This document shows positions 1 through 11,223 of a stretch of DNA of 64,000 nucleotides, piece after piece. The stretch is from positions 9,163,201 to 9,227,200 of the forward strand of contig OY776129.1 of NCBI GenBank assembly GCA_963675135.1. The letters are read 5' to 3'. The notes under the pieces are model-generated. The model saw only the letters and a program-made list of their open reading frames with translations. It searched no databases and had not been told where the DNA came from. How positions within the stretch are numbered: position 1 is the stretch's first letter; every line of letters begins with the position of its first letter. The DNA is from Galeopsis tetrahit. Lineage: Eukaryota > Streptophyta > Magnoliopsida > Lamiales > Lamiaceae. The translations under genes were made by a program, and so were the position numbers.

Positions 1-1
1 A

Positions 2-288
2 ATATTTTCGGCCATTGTTGGCTCCATGTCTCCCTCACTCATTCCTTTCATAGCATCGACAAAAACATCATGCGAAGCCTGATCGATGCTTGAAAGCATG
101 TATGGGAAACCCTCTAGGGGACGCATCCTCGCCCTCAAAACCAAACTCCTTGGTCTCTCCATATTGGACTTTCTCATGGATGTTCGCTCTGTCGTCGACG
201 AGCTCGCCCTGCTCGGTGTCGCCTCTGACCCCGAAGATGTCACTCTCAAAGTTCTAACCAGCCTTGACGACTCTTATCGTGACATAGC
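2..288 (+). pseudogene. Ty1/copia gag fragment (UBN2-type), left part
   Basis: This is the 3' half of a retrotransposon capsid (gag) domain of the UBN2 type found in Ty1/copia elements. The frame from 86 reads as a typical UBN2 tail: a Ser/Arg-Leu-Lys segment, a VDELALLG segment resembling the usual DELAxIG, then a segment ending in LDDSY, where the family has a conserved L..L(P)..Y. The upstream part of gag is outside the window or decayed. The frame is interrupted at 289 by a 0.4 kb insert, and gag resumes at 691 with NAIKAHKH. No promoter or LTR of this copia copy is visible. Gag forms the virus-like particle in the cytoplasm. The fragment is inactive. Confidence 0.75.
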
Positions 289-690
289 TGTAAACTAATA
301 AATAGATAATTAATTAATATTAATTATTATTTATTTATTCCACACATAAGTGGATAATTATAAGAAAGGAAGTTATTTGGATAACTCCTTATATAAGAAA
401 ATCTAACAGGATTTTCTATAACAACCGAAGATTGGAATTCTGTTCTCACCCGCTCCGCTCCAAAGACAGAATACAGAAACATGAATTTCTATATTCTGTA
501 CAATACGCATCATACACATATACTTGTAAGGGCACTTAGATTGTGGATATAAGAAGCGATTCGTGAAAGTCATGTGATCGTGTTCTGACTACGAGGATCA
601 CAGTACGTATGTGGAATTCAACCGGGTTTTAGAATCTTCCGCTGCATTGAGAATTACAAGTTGGTAATTCTAATTCTTATTTCTCGATCA
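289..690. mobile_element. 0.4 kb LTR-like insert (probable solo LTR) inside copia gag
   Basis: The flanking gag reads continuously (..RDIA / NAIKAH..) if about 400 bases are removed, so this is an insertion. It starts TGTAAAC and ends ..GATCA, in line with the TG..CA ends of an LTR. It contains a TATA-like stretch (TATATAAG near 390), and its last 50 bases (around 640-690) hold an inverted AATTAC/GTAATT motif. A clean 5-bp target duplication is not visible: ATAGC is seen on the left and TCAGC or GCCAA on the right. The exact ends are therefore uncertain by a few bases. A retained intron was considered and rejected because the join would shift the frame. Confidence 0.55.
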
Positions 691-1518
691 GCCAACGCCA
701 TCAAAGCTCACAAACACCACATATCCTTTGCTGAGTTGTGCGACAAGCTCCTGAGTGCCGAGGCTCAAATGGCCTCGCAGTCATCCTCGGTCCTACCTCT
801 TGCGTCCGCCCTGACCGCCGGTAAGACCCACTATCGCTCCTCGCGTCCTGATTCGAGGACTAGATCCTCTGATGCCCATCCTCGCCAGTCCGTGCAGAGA
901 CCGTATCTTGGCACCTGCCAATACTACCGGGCACCACGTCACACTGCTCGCACCTGCCCAGAAATTCCCTCGGCACCCATGAACCCTACTCCGCCTACGG
1001 GACAACATCGACCACCTTCACAGGGCAACTTTGCCCCACCACAATCTCGCCGTCCCAGGCCGGATGCTCGCCCAGCTTACTCGGCGCACTCAGCCTCCTC
1101 GTCCCATCCTGCCGAGCACTGGATACTTGACTCTGGTGCCTCTCACCACATCACTAATGATCTCGCCAATCTCTCTCTCCACTCCTCCTTCGATGGGTCT
1201 GACAATGTGGAAATTGGTGATGGTAAAGGTTTACATATCTCACACATTGGCTTCATGCACTTTGATAATCTCGATTCTCTTCGTTTTTAAAATGTTTTGA
1301 TCGTTCCACTCATTTCAAAAAACCTATTATCTGTCTCTAGCCTCTGTCGTGACAACAATGTTGACATAGTGTTTGTTCAATCTTCTTTTCAGGTGCGGGA
1401 TGGTCACTCGGGGAGCATTCTCCTCGTCGGGAGTCGTATTAATAATCTGTACGTATGGCCGGCACAGATAACCAAAAACTCTCCAAAAGCTCTTATCGCT
1501 CAAACCGCTACCATATGA
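691..1518 (+). pseudogene. Ty1/copia gag C-terminus, protease and pre-integrase remnant
   Basis: This continues the gag frame interrupted at 289. In order: the end of UBN2 (FAELCDKLLSAEAQ), a Pro/Ser/Arg-rich linker, a damaged zinc knuckle (CQYYRAPRHTARTC, where the second cysteine is Tyr), and the aspartic protease start WILDSGASHHIT with its catalytic DSGA. After a stop at 1288 the frame shifts and the GAG pre-integrase segment follows (VPLISKNLLSVSSLC, 1297-1518). No integrase or reverse transcriptase follows; homology ends near 1540. It is a truncated, inactive copia fragment. The gag/linker codons are C-rich compared with the AT-rich flank. Confidence 0.8.
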
Positions 1519-1540
1519 CCTGCTCGCCTTGGCCACCCAT

Positions 1541-2511
1541 CATCAAAAATTATATCTCACACTTTATCCAAGTTTAGCTAATCTAATGCACGATCCAAAC
1601 ATTTCAATTATAACTCTTGTTCTTGTATCAAAAGTCCAATAGTTAGATTGATTTTTTTTCGTTGTAGATGTGTAGTTTAGCTATTGGTTTTTATTTTTGT
1701 TTGTCAAGATTTTGAAGTTTTCATCAGATTCACGTGAAGATTTATGAAGTTTTTGAATATTTCATCAGACATATATATGTTTTTTTTAAGACATCTGTAA
1801 CAATTTCATCAAATTCATGAACATTTGCCACAATTCATTCGCTTTCAAGATGGCTACATTGATAAGTTTAATCATCAAATTTCATTCATTTTCAATTATG
1901 TAAATTATCCTTGATCCATAACAATTTTTGATTGATTATATTTTTAGATCATTTCCTTAAACTTTGCTATGTAAATATTATTCCAATTTTGAGAACTTAA
2001 ATGCTACTGTAAATATTATTCCAATTTTGAGGACTTAAATGCTATTCTCACTCAGGTAACTGACCAATTGATAGAGTCAAGATGATCCAAAGAAGAAGAA
2101 TGTATTCAAGAACGTAAGATAGGATTCCTCTCACGAGGCCACGGAAATATCCGCCACAACTTATGTTGCTTTACAATTGTAATTTTTCAGATAATCAAAA
2201 TAGGACTCTTAAGGCCCTATATATACAAGTGTTCCCCTCTTGGCTCACTACTAACTAATCATTTTGTCTTATACCCTAGCCCATATTATTTCTTTTGCGC
2301 CTAACATACTTATTCCTAAAACGTTCTGTATCAATAAAGTGAAGATAGGGGTTAAAACTTAAAATACACAATAAATAGTGAAAGGAATTTAAATGGTGTT
2401 AGTTATGGAATATAGTAACTATGGAAAAAATTGATTGTACAAATCCAAAAATAACACTAAATTGATAACATAATTGATGGTTATTCTTATCCCCCATAAA
2501 TTAGATCATTA
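1541..2511. other. AT-rich spacer without recognisable gene
   Basis: No reading frame with recognisable homology occurs here. A 38-bp direct repeat lies at 1970-2045. The segment 2080-2340 is less AT-rich and has a TATATATA box near 2220 followed by CT-rich sequence, which resembles an LTR or promoter remnant. I cannot assign it. Confidence 0.5.
1970..2045. repeat. 38-bp tandem duplication
   Basis: Two adjacent copies of a 38-base unit (1970-2007 and 2008-2045) begin TGTAAATATTATTCC and end ACTTAAATGCTA(C/T). They differ at only two positions, so the duplication is fairly young. Confidence 0.9.
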
Positions 2512-2537
2512 ATATATATATATATATATATATATAT
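2512..2537. repeat. (AT)n microsatellite
   Basis: A run of alternating A and T directly abuts the left end of the MULE at 2538. Part of it probably served as the insertion target, because the right flank (4058 onward) is also AATATATAT. Confidence 0.85.
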
Positions 2538-4057
2538 GGGTTAATTCTAAACAAATACACCCCATTTAGTCTTAGTATCAATTTAATCACGATCTTTACG
2601 ATTATTGTAAAAAACCTCAACCTTTCATCGTGTTGCAATTAGATACACATTTTTTTCTCCGATCAACAATTGATGATGTGGTTTACAGGAACTTGCCACA
2701 TCATATTACACATATTCTTTTTTAATTTTTTTTTATTTTCCAGATTAAATTTTATATAAATAAAAATAAAATTTTATAAAATAAAGGGATCTTTATTTAG
2801 AGGGTCTAGTTAACCTAAAACTCTGTGTCTTTCTCAACTTTTCAAACTCAATACAGTTCTTCTTGTTCTACGTCTTTCTCACCTCTTAAACTCCAAGTTC
2901 TTCTCTTCTAACCCAAAAATGGCAAAAAAAAAAAAAAAAAAATCCTAAAAAAGGTCAAGCATTCAACCCTATGGTAGAAGGATGTGGAAGATGAGGAAGA
3001 GAGGTTATGAGGAAAATCCTAAAAATTCTATAAAATTGACAAGACATGGAATACAAATGACTTGCTTTGTATGTAATGTAGTGGGCCACAACAAAAAAAA
3101 GTTATTCCCGTGTAAAGGACTTCAAAAGAAAAAGAAATTGCATGTAAGATTGTGTTTATGGTCATTTATGTAAGATTGTGTTTAGGGTCATTTATACTGA
3201 TTTTTTTGACACACATATATAGTGGTCATGTTATATGTTTGTCATGTTTGAAAAAAAATGGCAAACCAAGACATGCAGGTGGTGAAGCCACAGTTCAGTG
3301 AGGGGTAGAATAAGAGGTGGAATGAGTGATAGTGAAAGTGACTTGAATACTTATAGCCTACAATTGTAAATGTTTTGTACATTAGACAGTCTAACTATAA
3401 CTTTTAGTATGTTAAATATATTTTTTCATAATATTTTCTAGAATATTTTTTGTTACAGTAATCATTAGTGTTAAACACATTAATTACTAGAAAAAAGAAG
3501 TTGGTCCTGAATTTTTTTTATATATTCCATGTTTCTCAGGAAATCAGTGCAACATGAAGATCCTAGAATATTTTTTAAAGATATTTTCCTCTCCCATAAA
3601 ACATATAAATTGTAGTTCTCGAACTAGTTGAACAAAATAACAAAATTATTCAATAGTTGAAGAATTCCTGAAAAAATAAACCACCAGAAAATTTATCATG
3701 GTCATGGATTAGATGTGTGGTTGCTTCAGGATGGTTTTTAGGGGATTTTGATATTTAGAAAAAGTACTCTATTGATTTTGAGAAGGAAGAAGAATTAATT
3801 GAGTTTGAGAAAGACGTAGAAGTAGCAGAAGTTTTATTTTTATAAAATTTTATTTTTATTTATATAAAATTTAATCTGATGTGGAAAATAAAAAAAAATA
3901 AAAAAAATGTGTAATCTGACGTGACAAGCTCCGGCAAACCACATCATCAATTGTTGGCCGGAGAAAAAAAAATGTGTATCTAATTGGATGGATGGAAGGT
4001 TGAGTTTTTTACAATAATCGTAAAGATCGTGATTAAATTGATATTTAGAATTAACCC
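2538..4057. mobile_element. Mutator-like element with ~290-bp terminal inverted repeats
   Basis: The left end GGGTTAATTCTAAA is mirrored by TTTAGAATTAACCC ending at 4057. The complementarity continues inwards for roughly 290 bases, with mismatches and small gaps. It includes the shared blocks ATCACGATCTTTACGATTAT and CAACAATTGATGATGTGG, and, near the inner ends, TTCTACGTCTTTCTCA. Long inverted repeats and a degenerate transposase tail inside (2982-3173) point to a MULE. The flanks allow a 9-bp target duplication of AT repeat (AATATATAT on the right, TATATATAT on the left), which low complexity makes weak evidence. At 1.5 kb it is internally deleted and non-autonomous. Confidence 0.8.
2982..3173 (+). 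pseudogene. MULE transposase C-terminal fragment with zinc knuckle
   Basis: This 63-residue frame contains MRKRGYEENPKNSIKLTRHG followed by MTCFVCNVVGHNKKK. That is the usual end of plant MuDR-like transposases: a basic linker, a KL(S/T)R(K/H)G segment and a CxxCxxxGHNK zinc knuckle. The final knuckle cysteine appears displaced (KLFPCKG). The catalytic DDE core and SWIM finger are absent, so the fragment cannot encode activity. It is the only coding trace inside the 2538-4057 element. A weak trailing segment around 3260-3310 may be the decayed C-terminus. Confidence 0.65.
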
Positions 4058-4107
4058 AATATATATTAATATACAATCATATTTCTTATAAGGTGGTTAA
4101 GGGTTGG

Positions 4108-4682
4108 GCTGTTGTGCACTCAAGTACACGGTGTACTTGAGTCCGGCCATATAGAAAATATTGCGTATATATAGAATAAATAACACAATACTTAACAAAA
4201 GTCATTGTAGCCTAGTGGTTGCCCTAGCATACACTTTTCATTAATATATAACTTACATTTTTCATTAATAGAACATACACTTTTTAGTTATACTTTTTAG
4301 TTATAATAACATACATTTTTCATTAATATAACATATACTTTTCATTAATAGATCATACGGCATTATAATAACATACACTTTTCATTAATATATAACTTAC
4401 ACTTTTCATTAATAGTTCATACACTTTTCAGTTATAATATCATACATTTTTCAGTTATAATAACATACACTTTTAATTAAAAACAATGTTGCATTTTTCA
4501 ATATAGTAACATACATTTTTCATTAAAAAAACAAAGATACACTTTTTAGTTATAATAACATACTCTTTTTCAAAAAAAAAAATCGAAAAGAAAAATCGGA
4601 AAAAAAAGGTTAAAATTTGACGGTCAACATTTGACTAGTCAAAGTCTACTCAAATACACGGTGTACTTGAGTACATACAAGA
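4108..4682. mobile_element. Hairpin-ended repetitive element, copy 1 (CACTTTTCA repeat core)
   Basis: Both ends carry nearly the same 25-base palindrome (4118-4142 and 4648-4672), built from ACTCAAGTACAC and its complement around one central base. The right copy has one mismatch. Between 4230 and 4580 lies a minisatellite of CATACACTTTTCATTAATA-type units, often as AACATACACTTTTCA. There is no coding capacity. The same combination of terminal hairpin and CACTTTTCA core recurs at 19514-19726 and 56595-58883. The class is unresolved (foldback/MITE or small Helitron); see findings. Confidence 0.55.
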
Positions 4683-5604
4683 CTTTGACGTGGTTAATTA
4701 TTTATGTATTATAATTTTTATATTAATTTTAGATATTTTGAAAAAACTAACTAATGATGGAAACTTAACAATATAATTTACTCATATTCTTCTATCCAAT
4801 TCCAATGTACGAAATTACAATTTTACTTAACATAAAATTTTATAATTAATATATTGTCTTAATGTTTGCATAGATTTTATCTGCATTCCAAAGTTAGTTT
4901 TGAATTTGTTTACCTTGCAAAATCAAAGTTTGCAATCAGTCAATCACCAAATAATTGATTCCAAAAAAATGAAAAAAAAAACATGCAAATATTATCGAAT
5001 TAAAATCATATTTTTTTATTCTATTTATATATACAGTATATATGATGCAGACTGTATTTTAAAAGGTATATGTTAATGATATTTGTTATTTTTTACATCG
5101 AATACTTTAAAAATATATGCCACAATTTATTATTAATAATGATATAATAATTGGTTGTGTTATTCTCAACTATTTTATAAAAAATAATTTGTCTATATGT
5201 AATATTTATTTTTGTAACGGTTCATTTAAACCCCTTAAATTATGTTAATTGATTGAGTAAATTAGTAAGTACTGTTAATGAAGAATTGTCATTTTGGAAA
5301 TTTTTAATTTTGTTTACATTAAATGTATAATATTACATCTAATTTATTTCATTTATTTAGTAAATGTAAGTTTCGAATTTTATGGGGGGTAAGTTATGTA
5401 TCATTTCTAAATTATAGGCATATTTTGAATTTTTTTTATTAAATTATTATAACAAATTAAAATTAAATTTTTTAAAAATAATTGTTAAGAATATCAATAA
5501 TGTTTATTTAAATTAATCTATCTGTATGATTTTTTATTACATAAAAAGGAAAAAGACTTCGAGTTCACCATTTTCTTTTATTTGGGTTTCTATGTTTTAC
5601 ATAA
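4683..5604. other. AT-rich spacer
   Basis: No supported gene, repeat boundary or RNA is visible here. The sequence is more than 75% A+T by eye, with homopolymer runs. The last nine bases (5596-5604, TTTACATAA) are the left target duplication of the MULE that follows. Confidence 0.5.
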
Positions 5605-5834
5605 GGGTTAATTGCAAAAAAAATCACGACCTTTAGTAGATTTATCAATTACAACATATACTTTTTTTCTTTGCAATTCGATACATCAACTTTTTTAGTT
5701 TTACAATTTAATGCACCTACAAAATTTTCGATTAATTTTAAAATGATGTGACGCCGAAAAGATCAAAATCGTCATATTGGCACCAAATAAGGCGGTCAAC
5801 TAATTAATTATTACTATTTTTTAATGAAAAAAAC

Positions 5835-5868
<34 letters not shown>

Positions 5869-6488
5869 AAGTTGCACATAAATTTTAATCACATTCTTCA
5901 ATTCGTCAATCCTTCAATCGATTTGTTTGTTTATGATGGGCTTAGATTCACGGTGCTCTTATTTTCCATGGAATTTGGAAAGAGAGCATGAGAAACCAAT
6001 TTTATTAACTAATCACACAATTTTATTTTTTCTATTGACTTAATTTTTCCTAATAACACACCAATAGCATAAACCACATTGAGTCGTTAAATGACACTAT
6101 GAATAGAAAATACTCCTAAGAAAAAATATATATATATATACTCCATGTAATTGTAGGGGTTGCGAATTCTGAGTGAATATAATTATGTCTTTTGTGTGCG
6201 TGTGCGTTTAGGATGATTATTAATATTTAATTTTGTATTTTTTAGAGTTTTAAAATTATTTTTTTCTATTAAAAAATAGTAATAATTAATTAGTTGGCAG
6301 TTTTACTTGGCGTTAATGTAGCGATTTTAATCTTTTTGGCGCCACATCATTTTAAAATTGATCGAAAAATTTGTCGGTGCATTAAATTGTAAAATTAAAA
6401 AAGTTGGTGTATTGAATTGCAAAGAAAAAAAGTTTATGTTGTAATTGATAAATCTACTAAAGGTCGTGATTTTTTTTGCAATTAACCA
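5605..6488. mobile_element. Non-autonomous MULE with perfect 9-bp target duplication
   Basis: The left end GGGTTAATTGCAAAAAAAAT matches the reverse complement of the right end (..TTTTTTTTGCAATTAACC). The inverted repeats run for about 230 bases and include CACGACCTTTAGTAGATTTA and GATGTGGCGCC/GGTGTCACATC-like blocks. TTTACATAA flanks both sides exactly (5596-5604 and 6489-6497); a 9-bp duplication is diagnostic of Mutator-like insertion. The interior is AT-rich with a 28-base A run (5840-5867) and no coding capacity. The terminus GGGTTAATT is shared with the 2538-4057 element, so both may have used one transposase type. Confidence 0.85.
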
Positions 6489-6547
6489 TTTACATAATCA
6501 TGTTCGAACGCCTTAAGTAGATTTTTTATTATTTTCACGGTTTGACC

Positions 6548-8151
6548 TGTTGGGATATTCATCCAATTAGCCCCTAATCTTAGTGTAATAAATAGTTTTA
6601 GTTTTGATGGCCAAAAATCGAGTACATGTTAGATTGTCTAGTCATAATTAGAAGTAAGATTTCTAAGCTGTACTATTAAGCTTAGATGTAATGGAAGTAT
6701 TTATAATTCTAGTCTAAGACTCTGCAGTGTAATTGTCAGCTGACCACTCATCTGTACACTCCGCCGAAGTTTTATTGAGAAGAAAACAAAAGACTAGAAG
6801 ACCCCAAGAGTTCATTAGTAGATTCAGATCTAAAGGTTGTTGTATACCTTGTAGACTGAGTCTTCTATATGATAATCTGCAATCAAAGTTCAGAAGACAA
6901 CATAGCAGATATGAACTCATCTATATCTTGTCAGAACAAGCCTTAAAGAGCATTCAAGTCGAAGAACACTTAGCATTTATGAATAAAACACATTCACAAG
7001 TGTTAGTTCATTTATGAATAACTAAGTCACATGATAAAGGTATGCAAAACAGAAGACAAAGAGAATGTCGGATCAACTTCTGAATTGCTCTAACAAAAGA
7101 CAAGACAACTCTCAACTAGCAAGCTGATGTGGACCAATGAAACATCAACACGAAGCTATGAAGTTGACAGCCTAGTAGGTCGTACAAGAGATCTGCAGAA
7201 GAGGTACATAGCATTTAATGCACATTGCCTTTTAAGGTAATGTCGTACTAGGAAATCTGCAAATACCATTCCTATGAAGATGGCGACCATACTTAGAAAG
7301 ATTTGTTGCAACGACTAGTTTCTTAGCACAAATCTCTCTATAAATACAACACTTGTTCTTTGGAACAAGGTACCGGAAACTCCACACGCAAGAACTCACT
7401 CTCTCTGCATATATCAAGAACAACAAGTTTGAAAAAAATACTTAAGTATCGAGTTCTTTAGAGCCTGCAAAGATTTCTATACATAGCGCTCTACGTTTTC
7501 GATCCTAAACCCGTACAAAGAATCTTATCTTTAGAGCTTAGAACATTAATTGGTTATACACACATCTCATTTATTGGTTTTAACCATTGTAAAGGTTGTT
7601 TGTTACCTCACCAACAAACAGATCAGTTCCTCAGAAAGTAGTTGAGGTTCTTGATCCGAAAAGTCTTCTCTTGGGACTATAAAGCAATAAGCTATTGAGT
7701 TTCTCTATCTGATTAGAAAGAGTGGACGTAGGATATTGAGATCCGAACCACTATAAATTGTTGTGTTACTGCTTATTCTTTATTCTGTATTCATATTTAT
7801 CATTGTTAATACTTGTTCATAACATAGTTTTTGAAGTTACTAGTTTTCAAAGGTTTTCATAAAAACTCCCACGAGTCTAAACACGTAGGGCCTACACATT
7901 TCCGCACTCATAGCACTTGAGATAGCTTTCAAACTGACCAGTTGAGTTCAACAATCAGTAAGGCTGTTATCTTGAATTGCTATATCACATACACTCTTCA
8001 GATCAGATCACCTTGTCTGCACATAGACGACCGGGTACATAACTCTTCTAAACGTCTAATTTGATCGAAAAAGCACGAAAAAGTTTCTAACACCTGACAG
8101 TCTATTCACCCACCCCTCTAGACTGTCACTATACTCGTTTTGGGACCAACA
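6548..8151 (+). mobile_element. Solo LTR (1.6 kb) of a large Ty1/copia family, plus orientation
   Basis: The LTR begins TGTTGGGATATTCATCC and ends ..TTTTGGGACCAACA, and is flanked by a perfect 5-bp duplication TGACC (6543-6547 and 8152-8156). The same LTR in reverse orientation is the 5' LTR at 11224-12850. The target duplication directly on both sides shows that it is a solo LTR left by LTR-LTR recombination, not half of an inverted element. The C/T-rich tail near 8110 (CACCCACCCCTCTAGACTG) corresponds to the 15-G run in the other copy. Confidence 0.9.
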
Positions 8152-8175
8152 TGACCAACACACTTTTTAAGAAAA

Positions 8176-8298
8176 CTAGTAGGGCACCCGTGTTAACGCA
8201 CTGACTGATGTGTTGAAAAATGCATGTGACGACATTTAAAATTTTAAATATTATTTATAGTGTGAAATAATTTTATAATAATACAACTAATTTATATT

Positions 8299-8340
<42 letters not shown>

Positions 8341-8862
8341 ATCATAAGTAAAAAAATAATGTTTATTATACTATATCGAATTTATAAAAATAATAAAATA
8401 AACATTGATAAGATGTTCATAAATTATTAATCTTAAAATCTAGTTACATTGATGTCTTATACTATATAAATTTAAACTTATCATAAAAATAAATAAAATT
8501 AATGTGTAATAATTAAATATATGTATATTTACGATACAAAAAAAAATTATTAAATTACTATACAATGTTAAAGAATATTACAGTAATTTTGGTAACATAA
8601 ATTTCATTCAATTAAATAATAAAATAATCTATAATTAATAGTAATGGCTTATAAATATAAGTAGTTTTCTTAAAAATTAAATTATTATAGAGTCATACAT
8701 TCCTAAAACTTCATGAAGCACTACGTTCTTTATGATATTACAATCACGATTGTTGTCATGACATAACATAATCTTCAAACCACGACGATTTGTTATTCTA
8801 GATATAGTTACATATAATTGACCATGACTAAATACAGGTTTTTCAAAAAACACATACAACAG
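8176..8862 (-). mobile_element. Helitron 3' end fragment
   Basis: Read on the minus strand, this ends ..AACACGGGTGCCCTACTAG followed by T. That gives a short GC hairpin a few bases before CTAG and insertion before a T, as expected for a Helitron 3' terminus. The end of the Rep-helicase coding region lies just upstream (8677-8862). The intervening 0.5 kb is AT-rich and contains an (AT)n run (8302-8338). The 5' part is missing: sequence past about 8862 belongs to a copia gag. This is therefore a truncated Helitron left next to another element. Confidence 0.75.
8677..8862 (-). pseudogene. Helitron helicase C-terminal fragment (PIF1-type)
   Basis: The frame reads YVFFEKPVFSHGQLYVTISR then ITNRRGLKIML, matching the last conserved block of the PIF1-like helicase of plant Helitrons (xxPVFSHGQLYVAxSRVTSRxGLK). 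It ends in a natural stop shortly after an NVV..EV motif, typical of the protein C-terminus. In an intact element the helicase, fused to a Rep nuclease, drives rolling-circle transposition in the nucleus. All upstream helicase motifs and the Rep domain are missing. Confidence 0.8.
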
Positions 8863-11077
8863 CTAAGCTGTAATCTGCCTGGACCCTCTGTTCAGAAGTC
8901 CCAGCTGAAAACAACTAAGCAGAAACAAAAGGCTGAAAAGTTGAAATTTGACTATCCTCCTCCAAAAACTTACAATATTCAGCAGTTGACTATAAGTCTT
9001 CTGCCTCAAACTGCGAAGCTTTTCCTTCGAATCCTGTGGTCTACCACCATGTCTGGTGATAAAGAAATTCATCTTAGGATCAGCAACAATTGGAAACGGA
9101 GGCTTTGGATTTTGGATCATTTCAGATTTCTTAGAGATTTTGGTTAGATCAATCGTTTCATTACAAGATTTTGTGCTTTCTATGTTGTCGACTGGAGAAG
9201 ACTTTTTAACAAAGATTGGCTCAGGTTTGTCTGCTGATTTGTCAGTGACTTTACCTTCGTAGCCAATTCCTGATTTTACTTTTAGACTTCGGTTGACACA
9301 AATGCATTGATCAAGAATAGTTTTTGCTCTGTTAATCTCGGCAACCTTTAGGTCTACAAGGTTCTTCTCTTTTATAAGCTCTCGATGGTTACTGATAAAT
9401 GCCTCATACGCTTTTCTGAGTTCTGAAAGTTCGTTTACTTCCTCAGCATGAGTCAAACATTGTTTCTTATAAACTTGACTAAAAAAGGAATGTTTCTCCT
9501 TGAACTGAGACAGTTCTTCAGATAACCTTCCATTCAGAGTCCTGAGTTTAAGAAACTCGTCTGACTTATGCTCTTTCAGCTGTAATATTTCAGTTCTCAT
9601 ACGCATTTTCTCATCTTCAGCTTCCATATAAGTTGTTGTTTCCAGACCAAGATCAGTCTTCAACTGTTCACAAGTAAACTGAAGATGATCTTTGGAATCG
9701 GCGTCAGATGAGTCGGACTCATCTGATTGTGAAAAAGAGGAATGTATGTACATAGTTTTGGAGTGTACCTCTTTTTGTTCTCTTGCCATTAAGCAGTGAT
9801 CATCTTTTTGTTGATCTTCATCCTCAGATTCGAAACCAGACTCGTCTGAAGAGGATGGTAGGTCATCATCTGAACTACTGCTCTCTTCACCAGCCAACAT
9901 TGCTTTTCTTCTAGAAGAGTATCTTCTTTCTCTTCTGGCTCGAAGTAGTTCACGTTCCTTCTGACTCAGATCTGGACAATCAACACTGAAATGTCCTGGT
10001 TTTTGACAAGTGTAGCATAGATCTTTTCCTTCCTTGTAGCTTCGTGCTGGTGAACTGTCTCTTTTGCTTCGACTAGGACTTGCATCCCTTCTGTTGTTTC
10101 CTCTTCGATCTGTGGACCCAGCTCGTTTGGAAGAACTATGTTCTTCTCTTCTTCGCTCAGGAGTCCTTTCAGATCGATCTTTGGACTTATATGAGGATGA
10201 TGAGCTTCCTGCATGGTTAGATCTTCTATTTTTGTAATCCGAATACAAATGTTTGTATTTACCATGTTCAGCTTGGAGATTATCGAATCTCTTCACCATC
10301 AATGCCATTTGTTCCTGTAGACTAAGATCGGTTAGAACTCTTGGCGGCAGCTGAAGCTTTAAATGCGACAGCCTTAGTAGAAGAGGTTGAAACCTGTTCG
10401 TCACCTGTCTCTTGTGCTCTTTCATTATCATATTCGTGAGCTTTAAGATTTTGAAATAAAGTTTGTACAGACCAATTCTTGAATTCTTTGTCACTTTTAA
10501 TGATCCATACTTTTGTTTGCCATATCTTGGGTAGGGCATATAATACCTTGGCATTTACCTCACTGTTCAGATAGGTCTTACCCAAGTCGGTGATCTCATT
10601 GAGTATTCTGGTAAACCTATTGTCCATTTGGTCAATAGTTTCACCAGATATCATTTTGAAGTTATCAAACTTCTGAACAACAGTGATGAGCTTATTCTCT
10701 TTAATCTGTTCTGTACATTCGCACATGATTGATAGTGTATCCCGCATCTCTTTGGCAGTTTTGAGACGTACGATTTTGCCAGCATACTCATTAGACACAG
10801 TAGTTAGAATCATATTCTTAGTTGTTCTGTCGAGGTTGTGCTGCTTTGCCTCATTTGGTGTGAAGTCGACTCTGTTCTTTGGCACTAGCTGACCAACTGG
10901 AATTTCTGGATTGCCATCAACCGTGTTTGGAGCCATAATCGTGATAGGTCCATCTGTGATTACATCCAGCATCATTTCATGAACCTCACTGAGTGTAACT
11001 TTCATTCTGCCTTTCCAGAGGTCATATTCTTCAACTGAAAACACAGGTAGCTTGCGAGTGTGAGAATCTCTACCCAT
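8863..11077 (-). pseudogene. Large Ty1/copia gag polyprotein (SIRE/Maximus-like), frameshifted
   Basis: Translation starts at 11077 with MGRDSHTRKLPVFSVEEYDL, about 130 bases after the primer site. The UBN2 capsid domain follows (LWKGRM.., ..ETIDQMDNRFTRILNEI.., ALPKIWQTKVWII). A frameshift near 10325-10345 moves the frame. Beyond it come MALMVKRFDNL, an RS/SR-rich basic region, an intact CX2CX4HX4C zinc knuckle (CYTCQKPGHFSVDC), an acidic Ser/Asp/Glu stretch, and a long Glu/Lys/Leu coiled-coil region. Gag with a long coiled-coil extension and a 1.6 kb LTR is typical of the SIRE/Maximus lineage. Sequence is lost before protease, so pol and the 3' LTR are absent. Confidence 0.85.
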
Positions 11078-11209
11078 GATAAATAAATAGAACGGGTATG
11101 AGTTTTATGAAAAATAGGGTTTTCAAAATAATGGATATGTTCAAGAGAGCTACAAGAACTTCTTCCTTAAGAAGTTAAGTAACATAATTAGTAGCTCGTT
11201 AGAACCACT

Positions 11210-11221
11210 GCTCTGATACCA
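11210..11221 (-). other. Primer binding site (initiator Met-tRNA) of minus-strand copia
   Basis: The minus-strand sequence TGGTATCAGAGC lies two bases inside the 5' LTR (11224-12850). It matches the classic plant copia primer site for the 3' end of initiator tRNA-Met. It fixes the LTR inner border and the minus orientation. Confidence 0.95.
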
Positions 11222-11223
11222 CT

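Noticed and set aside
289..690. Reading the insert in copia gag as a GT..AG intron
   Set aside because: GTAAAC..TCAG borders exist, but the spliced product would gain a base and shift the frame. The sequence has TG..CA ends and a TATA box, fitting an LTR better.
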